Made by a program: the position numbers and the translations under genes. A stretch of 14,758 nucleotides of DNA from DATGIQ01 sp035295665 (GTDB taxonomy: Bacteria > Planctomycetota > Planctomycetia > Gemmatales > Gemmataceae). The stretch's first letter is position 1, and the number at the start of each line of letters is the position of its first letter. The notes under the pieces were generated by a model that made no database searches, was not told the origin of the DNA, and saw nothing but the letters and a program-made list of their open reading frames with translations. Below are positions 1-8,544 of the stretch, piece after piece. The stretch lies in assembly GCA_035295665.1 (NCBI GenBank), contig DATGIQ010000032.1, positions 1-14,758 of the forward strand. The letters run 5' to 3'.

Positions 1-1
1 T

Positions 2-610
2 GCAGTGGACTCCGGGCCGCTTCAACCCACTGGTTCAGGCCTGGCCGCAGTCCTCGACGACTTGAAGGACAACCACCCAGAGAGGTGGGATTCACTCCTG
101 GCGGAAGTGCGGCACTGGCTGCCGGAGTACGATTACATCCAGTTCGATAAACCCCAGCAAGGCCATAAAGCGATCGTGTTGCGGACAAAGAAAGGGGGAC
201 ATCGAATTCCCGCAAAGGAGTTGTCGCAGGGCACGCTGGTCGCTCTTGCCCTCTTAACGACCGCGTATCTGCCTAACCCGCCTTCGCTGGTGGGTCTGGA
301 GGAGATCGACCGTGGCATACATCCACGCTTGCTTCGGCATCTTCAGGATGCGCTCTATCGGCTTAGTTACCCGGAAAGCTGCGGAGAAACGCGCCCGCCG
401 ATCCAGGTCATCGCCACTACGCACTCCCCTTATCTGCTCGATTTGTACCGGGAGCATCCTGAGGAGATCGTCCTGGCGCAAAAGGAAGGACTGGAGGTGC
501 AGATGAAGCGGCTGACGGATATTCAGCACTATGAGGAGATTCTGGGGGAATCGCCGCTCAGCGAGGTGTGGTACAGCGGTGTCCTGGGCGGAGTATCCGT
601 GAAACCATGA
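2..610 (+). CDS. OLD/RecF-like AAA ATPase, C-terminal part (5' end outside window)
   Basis: The reading frame is open to the window edge, so the GTG at 5 is probably not the real start and the Walker A half lies upstream. What remains is the second half of an ABC/SMC-type ATPase of the OLD/RecF (AAA_21-like) group. An ABC-signature-like ELSQGT stretch (about residue 73) is followed by a Walker B strand ending in EEID (GLEEIDRGIHP) and then the H-switch ATTHSPYLLD. These elements bind ATP at a dimer interface. The stop overlaps the start of the next gene (ATGA at 607-610), so the two are translationally coupled and probably work as a complex. By analogy with split OLD-family pairs, the ATPase would be the sensor or regulator and the neighbour the nuclease; that role is inference. 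The ATPase call is secure; the biological process is not. Confidence 0.85.
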   Translation, partial: AVDSGPLQPTGSGLAAVLDDLKDNHPERWDSLLAEVRHWLPEYDYIQFDKPQQGHKAIVLRTKKGGHRIPAKELSQGTLVALALLTTAYLPNPPSLVGLEEIDRGIHPRLLRHLQDALYRLSYPESCGETRPPIQVIATTHSPYLLDLYREHPEEIVLAQKEGLEVQMKRLTDIQHYEEILGESPLSEVWYSGVLGGVSVKP

Positions 611-1268
611 AGATCGGTTACTACTGCGAGTCGCCCGCCGATCGAGCCGCTCTGGTCATACTTACGGAGGGCATCCTCGGTGAGCCGCCGGAGTCCATTA
701 ACATGGATCTGGAAGCCCATAGTGTGCCGGGTTTCTTCAGCGCCCTGGACGGCGTTTTCCGCGGGGTTCACTACAACTCCGATGCCGAAGGGCTTATCGT
801 AGTAGTCGATTCGGATGACACGGAAATGCACAGCTTGGCCCACGATACACCGCAGGGCGGCGGAGAGCGCTGCCGGCTTTGTCAGGCTCGCAAAATCATC
901 GAACGGGCTCGGAAGCAGTTGAAGCCAAGGCAGGGCAGGCCGGAATTAAAGGTGGCAATCGGTCTCACTGTGCCCACGATAGAGGCGTGGTATCTCCTGG
1001 GCAAAAATCCCTGGTTGGGGAGGCGGCCTGGAACGCCGGTTTGGCGAGTGGCCGGTTCCCTTTCAACAGGATGCAGTTGAAGAAGCTGGTGTACGGCACG
1101 GGTCGTCCTTCTCTGGAACGCGAGACCGAATGTGCCGTGACAGAGGCTCGCCGCCTTATCAAGAATATGAAAATGATAGAGTCCGCTTTTCCGGCCGGAT
1201 TTGGTCTGATGGCAGCCGAGATCAGATCTTGGATCACTCCGGAGCCAAAGCAGACTACTGGTGAATGA
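607..1268 (+). pseudogene. Toprim-like DUF4276-type protein, frameshifted
   Basis: Translation starts at ATG 607 inside the stop of the ATPase gene and runs in one frame to TGA at 1078-1080, giving about 157 aa. The family-like sequence then continues in the -1 frame from about 1017 to the stop at 1266-1268. Adding one G to the GGGG run at 1017-1020 joins the parts into about 220 aa, reading WLGEAAW and then LKKLVYGTGRPSLE. Toprim-like features are an early Glu/Asp set (CESPADRAAL, E8 and D12) and a hydrophobic strand ending in an acidic D-S-D-D cluster (D68, D70, D71), the usual metal-binding pair of Toprim nucleases. H75, H79, C89 and C92 (CRLC) could form a zinc knuckle. The TVPTIEAWYL stretch resembles the conserved EAW motif I associate with DUF4276. 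The family assignment is from memory of motifs. The frameshift may be a real mutation or an assembly error in a homopolymer. Confidence 0.65.
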
Positions 1269-1343
1269 TTGCGGGTGGAGCGTTCTTCCGCTATCCCGAC
1301 CGGACCTGCCCACCGATGGCGCCGCCCAGCCTGATCATTACCT

Positions 1344-3116
1344 CTACGGCACACCAAAGCGACCTGCCTCTTGATTGCTGCCGGCATCCTCCCCGCTCTC
1401 CGGGCACCCATTTCGTTCCAACTCATCCACCCACTTCTCCGCTTTCGCCAGGTACTCCTGCCGAACCATGCAGCAGAACAACGTCCAGAGCGAGCCCACG
1501 ACCAGCAGAAAACCGAGCCACCCCAGGTACCCTCGTTTCAGACCCAGCCAGTCCCAGAGCGCGAGGTCGATGACCAACGACTTGATGAGGGTGGCCAGTC
1601 CCATGAACGCTAGCCCCAGACAGCCGAGGACGAAATTCGACACGAAGGCGGTGAGCAGCACGCCACCAACGAGAAACCTCACCGTGTCCAGAATGCTTTT
1701 CCAGGAATCCGAGGCACGGACCGAGTGATAGATCCCGATCGCTCCCGCTACCGATAGGACCGGCCCGGTAAGGAACAAGGTCACCAGCGTCGCCAACAGC
1801 ACGCCTTGCCCCGCTAGCCAGGACAGAGGAACCGCCGCCAAAGCATACACCGCTACGTATGGCCAAGCCGATCGGACAATCCCTTCGACCTTGCCGTGAA
1901 TCAGTTCCCGTGTCGAGAGGGGTGTCAGTAGCAGCAATTCCCATGTCCGGCGTTCGCGTTCACCGGTGATCGAAGTGGCACAGCGAACGCCGACCATGAG
2001 GGCGGCCAGAAAGAGGTTCCCGAGCCCTTGGAAAATCGCCAAGCACTCCGGCCAGCCAGGGCTGCTGCGTTGGGCATCACTCCACAGAGACTCGACCAGC
2101 TCGGCCCAAGTCTGTCCACTCGGCCAAAGGCTTCCGAGGAAGAGAGAGACGGTCCCCACAAATACCCCGAGCAGGGCCAACCAAGTCGGGATGTAGCGAA
2201 GGAACGTCCACGGCAGGCGGCGCTCCCGATAACACTCCTTCCACCGGATCGGTTCATCGTCCACGGCTGGCCGCCGCAAGGCAGCCTGGCTCTGGCGGAT
2301 TTCGGGCTGGGCCGTCGACACAGACCGTACACGCCGGCAAGCCAGACCGAGACAGCCGGCCACGACCGAGCCCCAGGCGGCCAGCGCAACCAAGGCCCGA
2401 CGAGCCAACTCCGGCAACCGAACCGCATCATCCCCGATGGACTCCAAAAGGTAATGCGGACCGAAGGGTGCCAGCCCACTTTCGACAACCATGTTCCAGG
2501 CCGGCCCGAGTGAGAACGAAGCCGCATCCAGTACCCACGTTCCCAGGATGCCAACCCCGAACAGAGCATACAGAATGGTCACGGCATCGGCGGTCTTGGC
2601 GCACCAGGCCGATGCAAGCAGGCTGGCGGAGCCGGCCGCCAAGATCGGCAGCACCGAGGCCCCAGCGAGAATTCCCGCGGACAAAGGATCGAGGCCGACG
2701 AGCCCCGCGAACAGGCCCCAGAAAGGCCAGTGCGCCAGACCCAGCATCACGAGGGGCCCGACGCGTCCCAGGAACTTGCCAAGAATTAGTTGGCCACTGC
2801 TGACCGGAGTCGTGAATAAGAGCGGCAGCAGCCCACTCGCTTTTTCACCCGTGAAGGCATTGGCCACGAGCACCGGGGCCAGCAGAAAAGGCAACAGCCA
2901 TTGCTGAAGCCAGATGAATTCTGTAGCCGCCGAAAGAAATCGCCCTGAGCGGCCGGGCAAAGGCGGAAGAAAGATGCAGTCTCTGCTTGTAATCAGGCGG
3001 ATGTACAGGGCACAACAATCCAGGAGTAGGCATGTGGAGTAGCACGAGAGGAGTGGACGGAACTGGTCCCGGCGGGCACGCAGCCGCCATTCCAGGCGGA
3101 CGATGGCTTTGATCAT
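1344..3116 (-). CDS. ABC-2 type transporter permease, internally duplicated
   Basis: This is a 590-aa integral membrane protein of the ABC-2 permease type, the membrane part of an export or gliding-type ABC transporter. It has many hydrophobic helices and two copies of the typical cytoplasmic coupling motif. The first is FTGEKASGLLPLLFTTPVSS followed by LILGK (about residues 88-114). The second is ITGERERRTWELLLLTPLST followed by LIHGK (about 383-409). Each half therefore resembles one permease, and a WKECYRERRLPW stretch near 292 marks the start of the second half. I chose ATG 3116 (MIKAIVRLEW) because the longer frame needs a TTG at 3146 with no ribosome site; no strong Shine-Dalgarno is visible for either. 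No ATP-binding partner is adjacent in the window, so its ATPase must be encoded elsewhere or beyond a rearrangement. The C-terminal tail after the last helix (MVRQEYLAKAEKW onward) is hydrophilic. Confidence 0.8.
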   Translation of the reverse strand: MIKAIVRLEWRLRARRDQFRPLLSCYSTCLLLDCCALYIRLITSRDCIFLPPLPGRSGRFLSAATEFIWLQQWLLPFLLAPVLVANAFTGEKASGLLPLLFTTPVSSGQLILGKFLGRVGPLVMLGLAHWPFWGLFAGLVGLDPLSAGILAGASVLPILAAGSASLLASAWCAKTADAVTILYALFGVGILGTWVLDAASFSLGPAWNMVVESGLAPFGPHYLLESIGDDAVRLPELARRALVALAAWGSVVAGCLGLACRRVRSVSTAQPEIRQSQAALRRPAVDDEPIRWKECYRERRLPWTFLRYIPTWLALLGVFVGTVSLFLGSLWPSGQTWAELVESLWSDAQRSSPGWPECLAIFQGLGNLFLAALMVGVRCATSITGERERRTWELLLLTPLSTRELIHGKVEGIVRSAWPYVAVYALAAVPLSWLAGQGVLLATLVTLFLTGPVLSVAGAIGIYHSVRASDSWKSILDTVRFLVGGVLLTAFVSNFVLGCLGLAFMGLATLIKSLVIDLALWDWLGLKRGYLGWLGFLLVVGSLWTLFCCMVRQEYLAKAEKWVDELERNGCPESGEDAGSNQEAGRFGVP

Positions 3117-3291
3117 ATCTATGGAGCGGCGCGAAGCAACCCCCAAGGCACGTTGTCTAATTCAGGCGCGGGCAAAGATTTCAAAGACCCAGATCGCCTG
3201 GCACGATCCTCGCCCTCCGGGCCCGCTATGGACACTCTAGTGCAGCAACGGTTGTCAAAGCGCGGCTTCTTTTCGCAGTCCAGCGCTTCGG

Positions 3292-3300
3292 TGGTATACT
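3292..3300 (+). promoter_or_regulatory. Extended -10 promoter for the 3341 gene
   Basis: TGGTATACT at 3292-3300 matches an extended -10 element (TGn plus TATACT, one mismatch to TATAAT). The -35 region (TTTCGC at 3271-3276) is poor, as is usual for extended -10 promoters. Transcription would start near 3307, giving a leader of about 34 nt that holds GGAG at 3330-3333 before the ATG at 3341. The rest of the divergent spacer (3117-3290) shows no convincing promoter for the leftward permease gene. Confidence 0.45.
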
Positions 3301-3340
3301 GAAGGCCAATCATTCTTCGCCCTTGGACTGGAGTCGGCTC

Positions 3341-4765
3341 ATGCAAGAACCCGAGGTGCTCGAAAATCAGACCTCATCCCGAGGCCGGATACGGTGGCGC
3401 CGGCATCTCGGCATTGGGATCGCGCTGGTCCTCGGCTTCCTGGTCGGCGAAATCTTCTTGACCTTTTACTGGGCAGGCCAACAACTGACCAAGACACTGG
3501 CCGAGCTCGATCGCGCCGATCCGGGCTGGCGCCTGGAAGACCTCGAAGCACGCCGGCCGGTGCTTGCCGACGAGGAAAACTCGGCGCTCCGTGCCCTGGC
3601 TGCCCATGCGCTGCTGCCCAGCCCGTGGCCGACGAATCCTCCAGAAGACGAACCGACGCTCGAAATCAGCACCCGGGATCTCGCTCCCACGATGCAGCTC
3701 TCGGCCCAGCAGCTGAAGCTTTTGACGGCGGCAATGACCGAAGCGGAAGCCGCGGTGAAGGAGGCCCATACCTTGGCCAACATGCCCCGTGGCCGGCACA
3801 CCATTGTTTATCTGCCCAATACCATTGCCATCTTGCTTCCCCACGTTCAACCCGTACGGCAGATCGCCAATGTCCTGACGTACGATGCCATGCTGCGCGC
3901 CCAACTGGGCGACGTGGATGGAGCGTTGGAATCTTGCCGCGCCGGCGTGAATGCGGGCCGATCGTTGGGTGAAGAACCGTTCTTGATTAGCCAGCTGGTG
4001 CGCATGGCCATCCGCGCGATCATTCATCGCAGCATCGAGCGGACGCTCGCCCAAGGGGAACCGTCGCAAGCGGCCTTGGAAGCTCTCCAGCGTCTTCTGG
4101 AAGAAGACGAACCGGAGCCCCTCTTGCTCTATGGATCCCGGGGCGAACGCGCCTTGATGGATAAGTTCATCGTGGCGGGCCAGTCGGGACAGATGACGCA
4201 TGCGGAGCTCACCAAAGCCATGGCGGCGCTTGGTCTGCCCGGCAATGAACTGGGTGTGCTGTTCTTTGTCGGGACCGCGCGGCATAACCGGATCGCGCTT
4301 CTGGAGTTCGAATCGCGGATGGTCGAGTTGGCCAAGCTATCCGGGCCCAAACAGAGCGAGCAACTGCAACCGCTTGAGCGAAGCGCCAAAGACTTGCCGT
4401 TCATTACGCGCCTGTTGGTCCCCGCCTTCGCCAAAGTGGCCGAAGCCCACCACCGCACCCTCGCCGAGCTGCGCTGCGATATCGTGGCCTTGGCTGCGGA
4501 GCGCTATCGCCGATCGCACGGCGATTGGCCTACCGCCTTGGCCGAGCTGCTACCGGAGGATCTGAAACAGATTCCAGCCGATCCTTTTGACGACCAACCT
4601 TTGCGCTATCGTCGGCTCACCGACGGTGTCGTGATCTACTCCATTGGTCTGGATCGCCAAGACAACGGCGGGAACGTGGATCGCAGCCAGCCATACGCTC
4701 CCGGCACCGACATCGGCATCCGCTTATGGGATCTGCCGCATCGCCGGCGGCCAGCGAGGCCGTAG
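3341..4765 (+). CDS. Membrane-anchored protein with T2SS protein G-like C-terminus
   Basis: This 474-aa protein has a short basic N-terminus (RGRIRWRRH), one transmembrane segment at about residues 23-44 (LGIGIALVLGFLVGEIFL), and a long extracytoplasmic, mostly helical body rich in Ala, Leu and Glu. The last 90 or so residues read like the C-terminal domain of type II secretion protein G family members. They run AAERYRRSHGDWPTALAELL, then IPADPFDDQPLRYRR, then DGVVIYSIGLDRQDNGGNVD. In that family the Asp/Asn residues of the final loop bind calcium. Proteins of this kind are common and mostly unstudied in planctomycetes. ATG 3341 is preferred over the in-frame TTG at 3323 because GGAG lies 7 nt upstream of it. 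The gene is probably monocistronic; its stop faces the 151-aa gene across a 74-bp spacer with no clear terminator. Its function is unknown. Confidence 0.75.
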   Translation: MQEPEVLENQTSSRGRIRWRRHLGIGIALVLGFLVGEIFLTFYWAGQQLTKTLAELDRADPGWRLEDLEARRPVLADEENSALRALAAHALLPSPWPTNPPEDEPTLEISTRDLAPTMQLSAQQLKLLTAAMTEAEAAVKEAHTLANMPRGRHTIVYLPNTIAILLPHVQPVRQIANVLTYDAMLRAQLGDVDGALESCRAGVNAGRSLGEEPFLISQLVRMAIRAIIHRSIERTLAQGEPSQAALEALQRLLEEDEPEPLLLYGSRGERALMDKFIVAGQSGQMTHAELTKAMAALGLPGNELGVLFFVGTARHNRIALLEFESRMVELAKLSGPKQSEQLQPLERSAKDLPFITRLLVPAFAKVAEAHHRTLAELRCDIVALAAERYRRSHGDWPTALAELLPEDLKQIPADPFDDQPLRYRRLTDGVVIYSIGLDRQDNGGNVDRSQPYAPGTDIGIRLWDLPHRRRPARP

Positions 4766-4839
4766 GCAATGAAGCGGCGATTCGGATTTAGTGGGTTGGG
4801 CTGTGCCGGCCAGGATGCTCCTTCTTGTCGTGATTCTGC

Positions 4840-5295
4840 CTAGGTGCCGGCTGCTGGAGGTTGCAGACTACCGTCGGGGTTCACTTTTAATGGCGGTATC
4901 TGCGGTTTGTGGCGATTGCTCGGCTCTGGGGGCGGTTGTGTGGTGAGCTCAGTGAACGTCGGCGGCGCGCCCGAAGTGATCATGAACACTTTGTGAATCG
5001 CAGGCCCTGTGGTGCCACCACCTTTCCGATCGAACCAGACACGTTGATTGCCGGAGCTGCTTGAGGAGGAGCAATCGAACGTGAGCGTATCATCTAGCGC
5101 ATAGGAGAAATCCGTTGAACCGGTAGATGTACCGAGAGCCGTCTTCACGGCACCTCTGAGTGCGGCGAGAGTCGTCTGAGCGACAGGCGGGCAAATCGTG
5201 AAGTTAGCTCTCGCGGGGATATTTGGATCTGGGTTGCAAGCCTCTTTCAGAACGAACTCATTGCCATCGAACGCATAGATACAACTGGCATCCAT
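4840..5295 (-). CDS. Unknown 151-aa protein downstream of the kinase gene
   Basis: I do not recognise this protein. It starts at ATG 5295 with a good ribosome site (GGAGG, 9 nt spacing). It has no signal peptide or membrane helix. The N-terminal half carries four cysteines (CIYAFDG, EACNPDP, TICPPV, FDCSS) and a Ser run. The middle (VWFDRKGGGTTGPAIHKVFM) looks like compact beta structure, and the last 45 residues are Pro-rich and probably disordered (PPPEPSNRHKPQIPPLK). It lies 63 bp downstream of the kinase/FGE gene on the same strand, so it may be the last gene of that operon and a substrate or partner of the kinase; this is inference from position only. Coding is supported by the ribosome site, GC-rich codon use and the absence of a better frame. 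Confidence 0.6.
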   Translation of the reverse strand: MDASCIYAFDGNEFVLKEACNPDPNIPARANFTICPPVAQTTLAALRGAVKTALGTSTGSTDFSYALDDTLTFDCSSSSSSGNQRVWFDRKGGGTTGPAIHKVFMITSGAPPTFTELTTQPPPEPSNRHKPQIPPLKVNPDGSLQPPAAGT

Positions 5296-5358
5296 TGAGT
5301 GCGGCCTCCAAATGAAGAAGGTAAGCCAACCGGGTGAACAAGCCGATCGGCAAGAAAT

Positions 5359-8300
5359 TCACGCCTTTTTCAATGTTTTGGCCAAGCGAAATCCCACCCA
5401 GGGCGTGGAATTCGCAGGACTAGCATTCACCCGCCGCGCGGCGCGTAGTGACCATGCTGCACTTCGATAGTGCTCGCCTTTAATGATCTGAGGAGGGTTC
5501 TTATCCGTTGTCTGGGGTGAGCGCAGCGTCCACTCGGACACATTGCCGAATATATCGAAAAGTCCGAGCGGGTTTGGTCGCAAGCTGCCCACAGGCCACG
5601 TCCGACCTTCGCTGTGAGGAAGAAAGTGGGCATAGTTTCGCAGGAACTCGTCCGACTCCCCGAAAAACCGGCTGGTCGTAGTTCCCGCGCGGCAGGCGAA
5701 TTCCCATTCGGCCTCTGTCGGAATGCGGTAGCCTATCCGCTCAAGGTAATTGCAGGGGAGAACGACTTCAAAGGTCTTGCCCTTGGGCACGATATTAAAA
5801 CAAAACTCGGATTCCGGTAAGCCATCTCGATCAGAGAGCCAATTGCAGTATTTGGCAACAGCCAGAAGATCCACGCTGGTAACGGGGACCGCGCCATCCT
5901 GCGATATTGTCTGGACATGATCCGGATCGAATTCGCGGAACTGTTTCAGAGTCACCTCGGTTGTGGCGATCGCGAAGGGTTCTACGGGCATGCGAACCAG
6001 AGATTCGTTTCCTTCGCTCCCAATGCGCTCGTCCGAGGGCCGTCCCAGCTCGGTCGTTGGAGAGCCCATCATGAACTCTGCTGAATTGCTGATCAAGCAG
6101 AAAGTAAAGCCCTGGCGCGTCATCCCCCAGTGCGAGTCCCGCGCGCGGGCTTCTTCGAGCGTTTGATGGGGCGAACGAAGCGGTAGCGGATATTCCAGTC
6201 TTCTCCAGAGCCAGTCCACGGCGGAATGGACTCCGCTGTCCGGGTGTTCGGAGTAGAGTTGTCCAAGCAACAAGGCAAGATCTTGGCGAACGAGCTGAGG
6301 AATTCTCCCGCTCTCGAAGTCGCCCAAGGCCAGGAGAAGGCCCGCCAGGATGGCCGGCTCATCCGTGCTGCGAATGAGCTGGGACAGTTGTGCCGCATCC
6401 GCGCCAAGACGGCCGAGGGAATGAATGATCTGATAGCGCTGCCGGGGATCGGGCTTCGCTTGTAGATTCTGGAGCACGGCCTCCGGCTGTCCCAACCGGA
6501 AGAGGGCGATTGCCATGAAGGCCTTGCGCCTTGCCAGTTCCTCTAATTCCCGTGGCTCAGGCCTGCCCGAATCGAGATCCGTAAGTCGGTGACCCAGTAT
6601 CGGGATCGCCTCGGCAGGCCGTGCCGAGAGCTTTTCCATGAACGCGGGGAACTGCTCCACACCAGCCCGTGACAGGAGGTCCACCAGACTTGGAACATCC
6701 GAGGCCGCATACTCGGCCAGAATGCCCGCCGCCGCCGTTCTCTGCATCGCCGTAGAAGCCGTGTTGTCGTACACGGACCGCAAATGCGGCATCAACGAGC
6801 GTTTGACTGGCGCCAGGAGATCCGCCCAGGCCAGCAAGTGGATGGATCGCTCCGCGAGGAGCATCTCAACGATTTGCGCGCTTAGGTTCTGCCAAATAGC
6901 GTCCTCCGGCGCGAGCTGCGCGATCGCACAGGCGGCACGAAGTCGCTGGCCGGATGAGCGGCTATCATTTCGCAAGTCCTCCTCCCATTGAGGGAGAATA
7001 ATGCTCTTTCGTCCTTTCAGCGCGTCGCAAGACAGCCCCACCGCCGTAGGCTCGACATCGAGAATCCGATTGGTGAGATAAACGGCCGCTCCCTCGTCGG
7101 TCGCCGCCAGAACAAGGGCGGCCCGCAGCTTTCGTTCCGGGTCGTCCGAGTGGCTGTGCAGCGTCTGGAGATAATGATCCCGCTTGCGTGGCAAGTAGTC
7201 TTGCGCAAGACGGATGGCTGCGCCCAATTGGTTCTTGTCCACGGCAAAGAGCGACGCAAACTGGGCGTCGGCCCGCGTGTCTCGAGTGCTTTGATCCAGG
7301 GCATACAAGGCGAGCACGGCCAGGCTGGGTGATAAACTCACCAGAAGCAGCAACACGGCGGCGGCCGGGTTTCTCCAGGCCCATCTCTTGCCCCGTTCCC
7401 AAAGCCCGGCCGGCTTGGCCTCGATCGGCCTTCCTTCAAGGAAGCGTCCGAGATCCTGTCCCAAAGCCTTCGCCGTCCGGTAGCGTTTCGCGGGGTTTTT
7501 CGTGAGGCACTTATGGCAGATGGTTTCCAGGTCGCGGGGAACCCCGCGGCGGAGCCGGCGGAGCGCGATCGGTTCGTCGTCAAGGATCTGGCGGAGTGTA
7601 TCCAGCTGCGTCGAACCCTGAAACGGCATCTGTCCCGTGAGGACCTCGTAGAGCAGCACGCCCAGGGCATAGACATCGGTGGCCGGGCTGACCTCGGCGA
7701 ATCGGGGGTCGGCCTGCTCGGGTGCCATGTACGCCGGTGTGCCCAAGAGGGCTCCCGTTCGCGTGTGGTGCGTTGTGCTCCCTGCCTGGGACTTGGCCAA
7801 GCCGAAGTCGGTTAGCCGGGGGGTGAAGCCCAAGCCATCCCTGCCGGGAATATCCGGTTCCGTGGGTTCCAAGAGGACATTCCCCGGCTTGATGTCGCGG
7901 TGCAGGATCCCGCGCCGGTGGACATGGTCCACCGCGGCCGCGAGGGCCGCGGCCAGGGTGGCCGCGGTCCGGGCTGGCACCGGCTCGGTGCGCTCGCTTA
8001 ACCAAGCGTGGAGGCTTCTTCCCCGGCAGTAGGCCGTGATGATGAAGCAAACGAGCCCATCGTCGTGGACGTCGAGGACCGGCACCAAGTTGGGATGGTC
8101 GAGTGCGGCCGCCAGTCGTGCTTCGCGCACGAACCGGCCGCGCAATTCGGCGTCTTCCAACACCTCCGGCCGTGGCACCTTGAGCGCGACCTCCCGGCGC
8201 AGCATGCCATCGTAGGCGAGGTAGACAATCCCGAAGCCGCCGCGTCCGAGCTCACGGAGGATCTCGAAACGACCTAATCGCAACGGACTGGCCGTCTGCC

Positions 8301-8544
8301 CTCGGGGCAACAACTGGGCGGGTCGTGGAGTTTGATCCCCAACGGTCTGTCGGCGCGGCCCTGCCCTGTGTAAGCGCTCCATGCAGGCGCGCGCACGGGC
8401 CACGCGGGCCGCCAGGCGTGCGGGAACTTCGGGCCCGTGCAAACGATCCGGAGACTTTCCGGCGGCGAGGGCGTCTTCGTATTCCGAGAGGATCCGGTGA
8501 AACTGTTCTTCGTCCGGATCTGGCATCGCATCATCCGGCATCAT
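5359..8544 (-). CDS. Transmembrane Ser/Thr protein kinase with HEAT-like middle and FGE-like C-terminal domain
   Basis: This 1061-aa receptor-like Hanks kinase has a complete catalytic domain at about residues 91-370. Visible motifs are the glycine loop GRGGFG, VALK (Lys122), HRDIKPGN (Asp217), DFG (Asp246) and APE (274-276), so it should be active. One transmembrane helix follows (about 393-415, AAAVLLLLVSLSPSLAVLAL). Next come about 400 residues of Ala/Leu-rich helical repeats that look HEAT- or TPR-like, and then an FGE-sulfatase (SUMF1-type, C-type-lectin-fold) domain from about 808 to the end (TTEVTLKQFREF, IPTEAEWEFACRAGTTT, GLFDIFGNVSEWTLR, WVGFRLAK). The usual RGGSW near the end is replaced by KGEHYRS, and the cysteines that bind copper in true FGE are missing, so this domain is probably a binding module outside the membrane. 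The start at ATG 8544 overlaps the sigma gene by 14 bp; ATG 8541 and 8526 are alternatives. Confidence 0.9.
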   Translation of the reverse strand: MMPDDAMPDPDEEQFHRILSEYEDALAAGKSPDRLHGPEVPARLAARVARARACMERLHRAGPRRQTVGDQTPRPAQLLPRGQTASPLRLGRFEILRELGRGGFGIVYLAYDGMLRREVALKVPRPEVLEDAELRGRFVREARLAAALDHPNLVPVLDVHDDGLVCFIITAYCRGRSLHAWLSERTEPVPARTAATLAAALAAAVDHVHRRGILHRDIKPGNVLLEPTEPDIPGRDGLGFTPRLTDFGLAKSQAGSTTHHTRTGALLGTPAYMAPEQADPRFAEVSPATDVYALGVLLYEVLTGQMPFQGSTQLDTLRQILDDEPIALRRLRRGVPRDLETICHKCLTKNPAKRYRTAKALGQDLGRFLEGRPIEAKPAGLWERGKRWAWRNPAAAVLLLLVSLSPSLAVLALYALDQSTRDTRADAQFASLFAVDKNQLGAAIRLAQDYLPRKRDHYLQTLHSHSDDPERKLRAALVLAATDEGAAVYLTNRILDVEPTAVGLSCDALKGRKSIILPQWEEDLRNDSRSSGQRLRAACAIAQLAPEDAIWQNLSAQIVEMLLAERSIHLLAWADLLAPVKRSLMPHLRSVYDNTASTAMQRTAAAGILAEYAASDVPSLVDLLSRAGVEQFPAFMEKLSARPAEAIPILGHRLTDLDSGRPEPRELEELARRKAFMAIALFRLGQPEAVLQNLQAKPDPRQRYQIIHSLGRLGADAAQLSQLIRSTDEPAILAGLLLALGDFESGRIPQLVRQDLALLLGQLYSEHPDSGVHSAVDWLWRRLEYPLPLRSPHQTLEEARARDSHWGMTRQGFTFCLISNSAEFMMGSPTTELGRPSDERIGSEGNESLVRMPVEPFAIATTEVTLKQFREFDPDHVQTISQDGAVPVTSVDLLAVAKYCNWLSDRDGLPESEFCFNIVPKGKTFEVVLPCNYLERIGYRIPTEAEWEFACRAGTTTSRFFGESDEFLRNYAHFLPHSEGRTWPVGSLRPNPLGLFDIFGNVSEWTLRSPQTTDKNPPQIIKGEHYRSAAWSLRAARRVNASPANSTPWVGFRLAKTLKKA

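Noticed and set aside
1009..1030. Programmed -1 ribosomal frameshift in the Toprim-like gene
   Set aside because: No X-XXY-YYZ slippery heptamer in the right frame and no following stem-loop; a lost G in a homopolymer explains the break more simply.
3253..3258. Perfect TTGACA on the minus strand as the -35 of the ABC-2 permease promoter
   Set aside because: No acceptable -10 hexamer at 16-18 nt spacing.
4763..4842. TAGGCA/TGCCTA inverted repeat joining the two facing stop codons
   Set aside because: A 6-bp stem with a 68-nt loop is expected by chance.
5359..5500. C-terminal FGE-like domain as a diversity-generating retroelement target
   Set aside because: No template repeat, reverse transcriptase or Asn-codon-rich variable region is visible near it.
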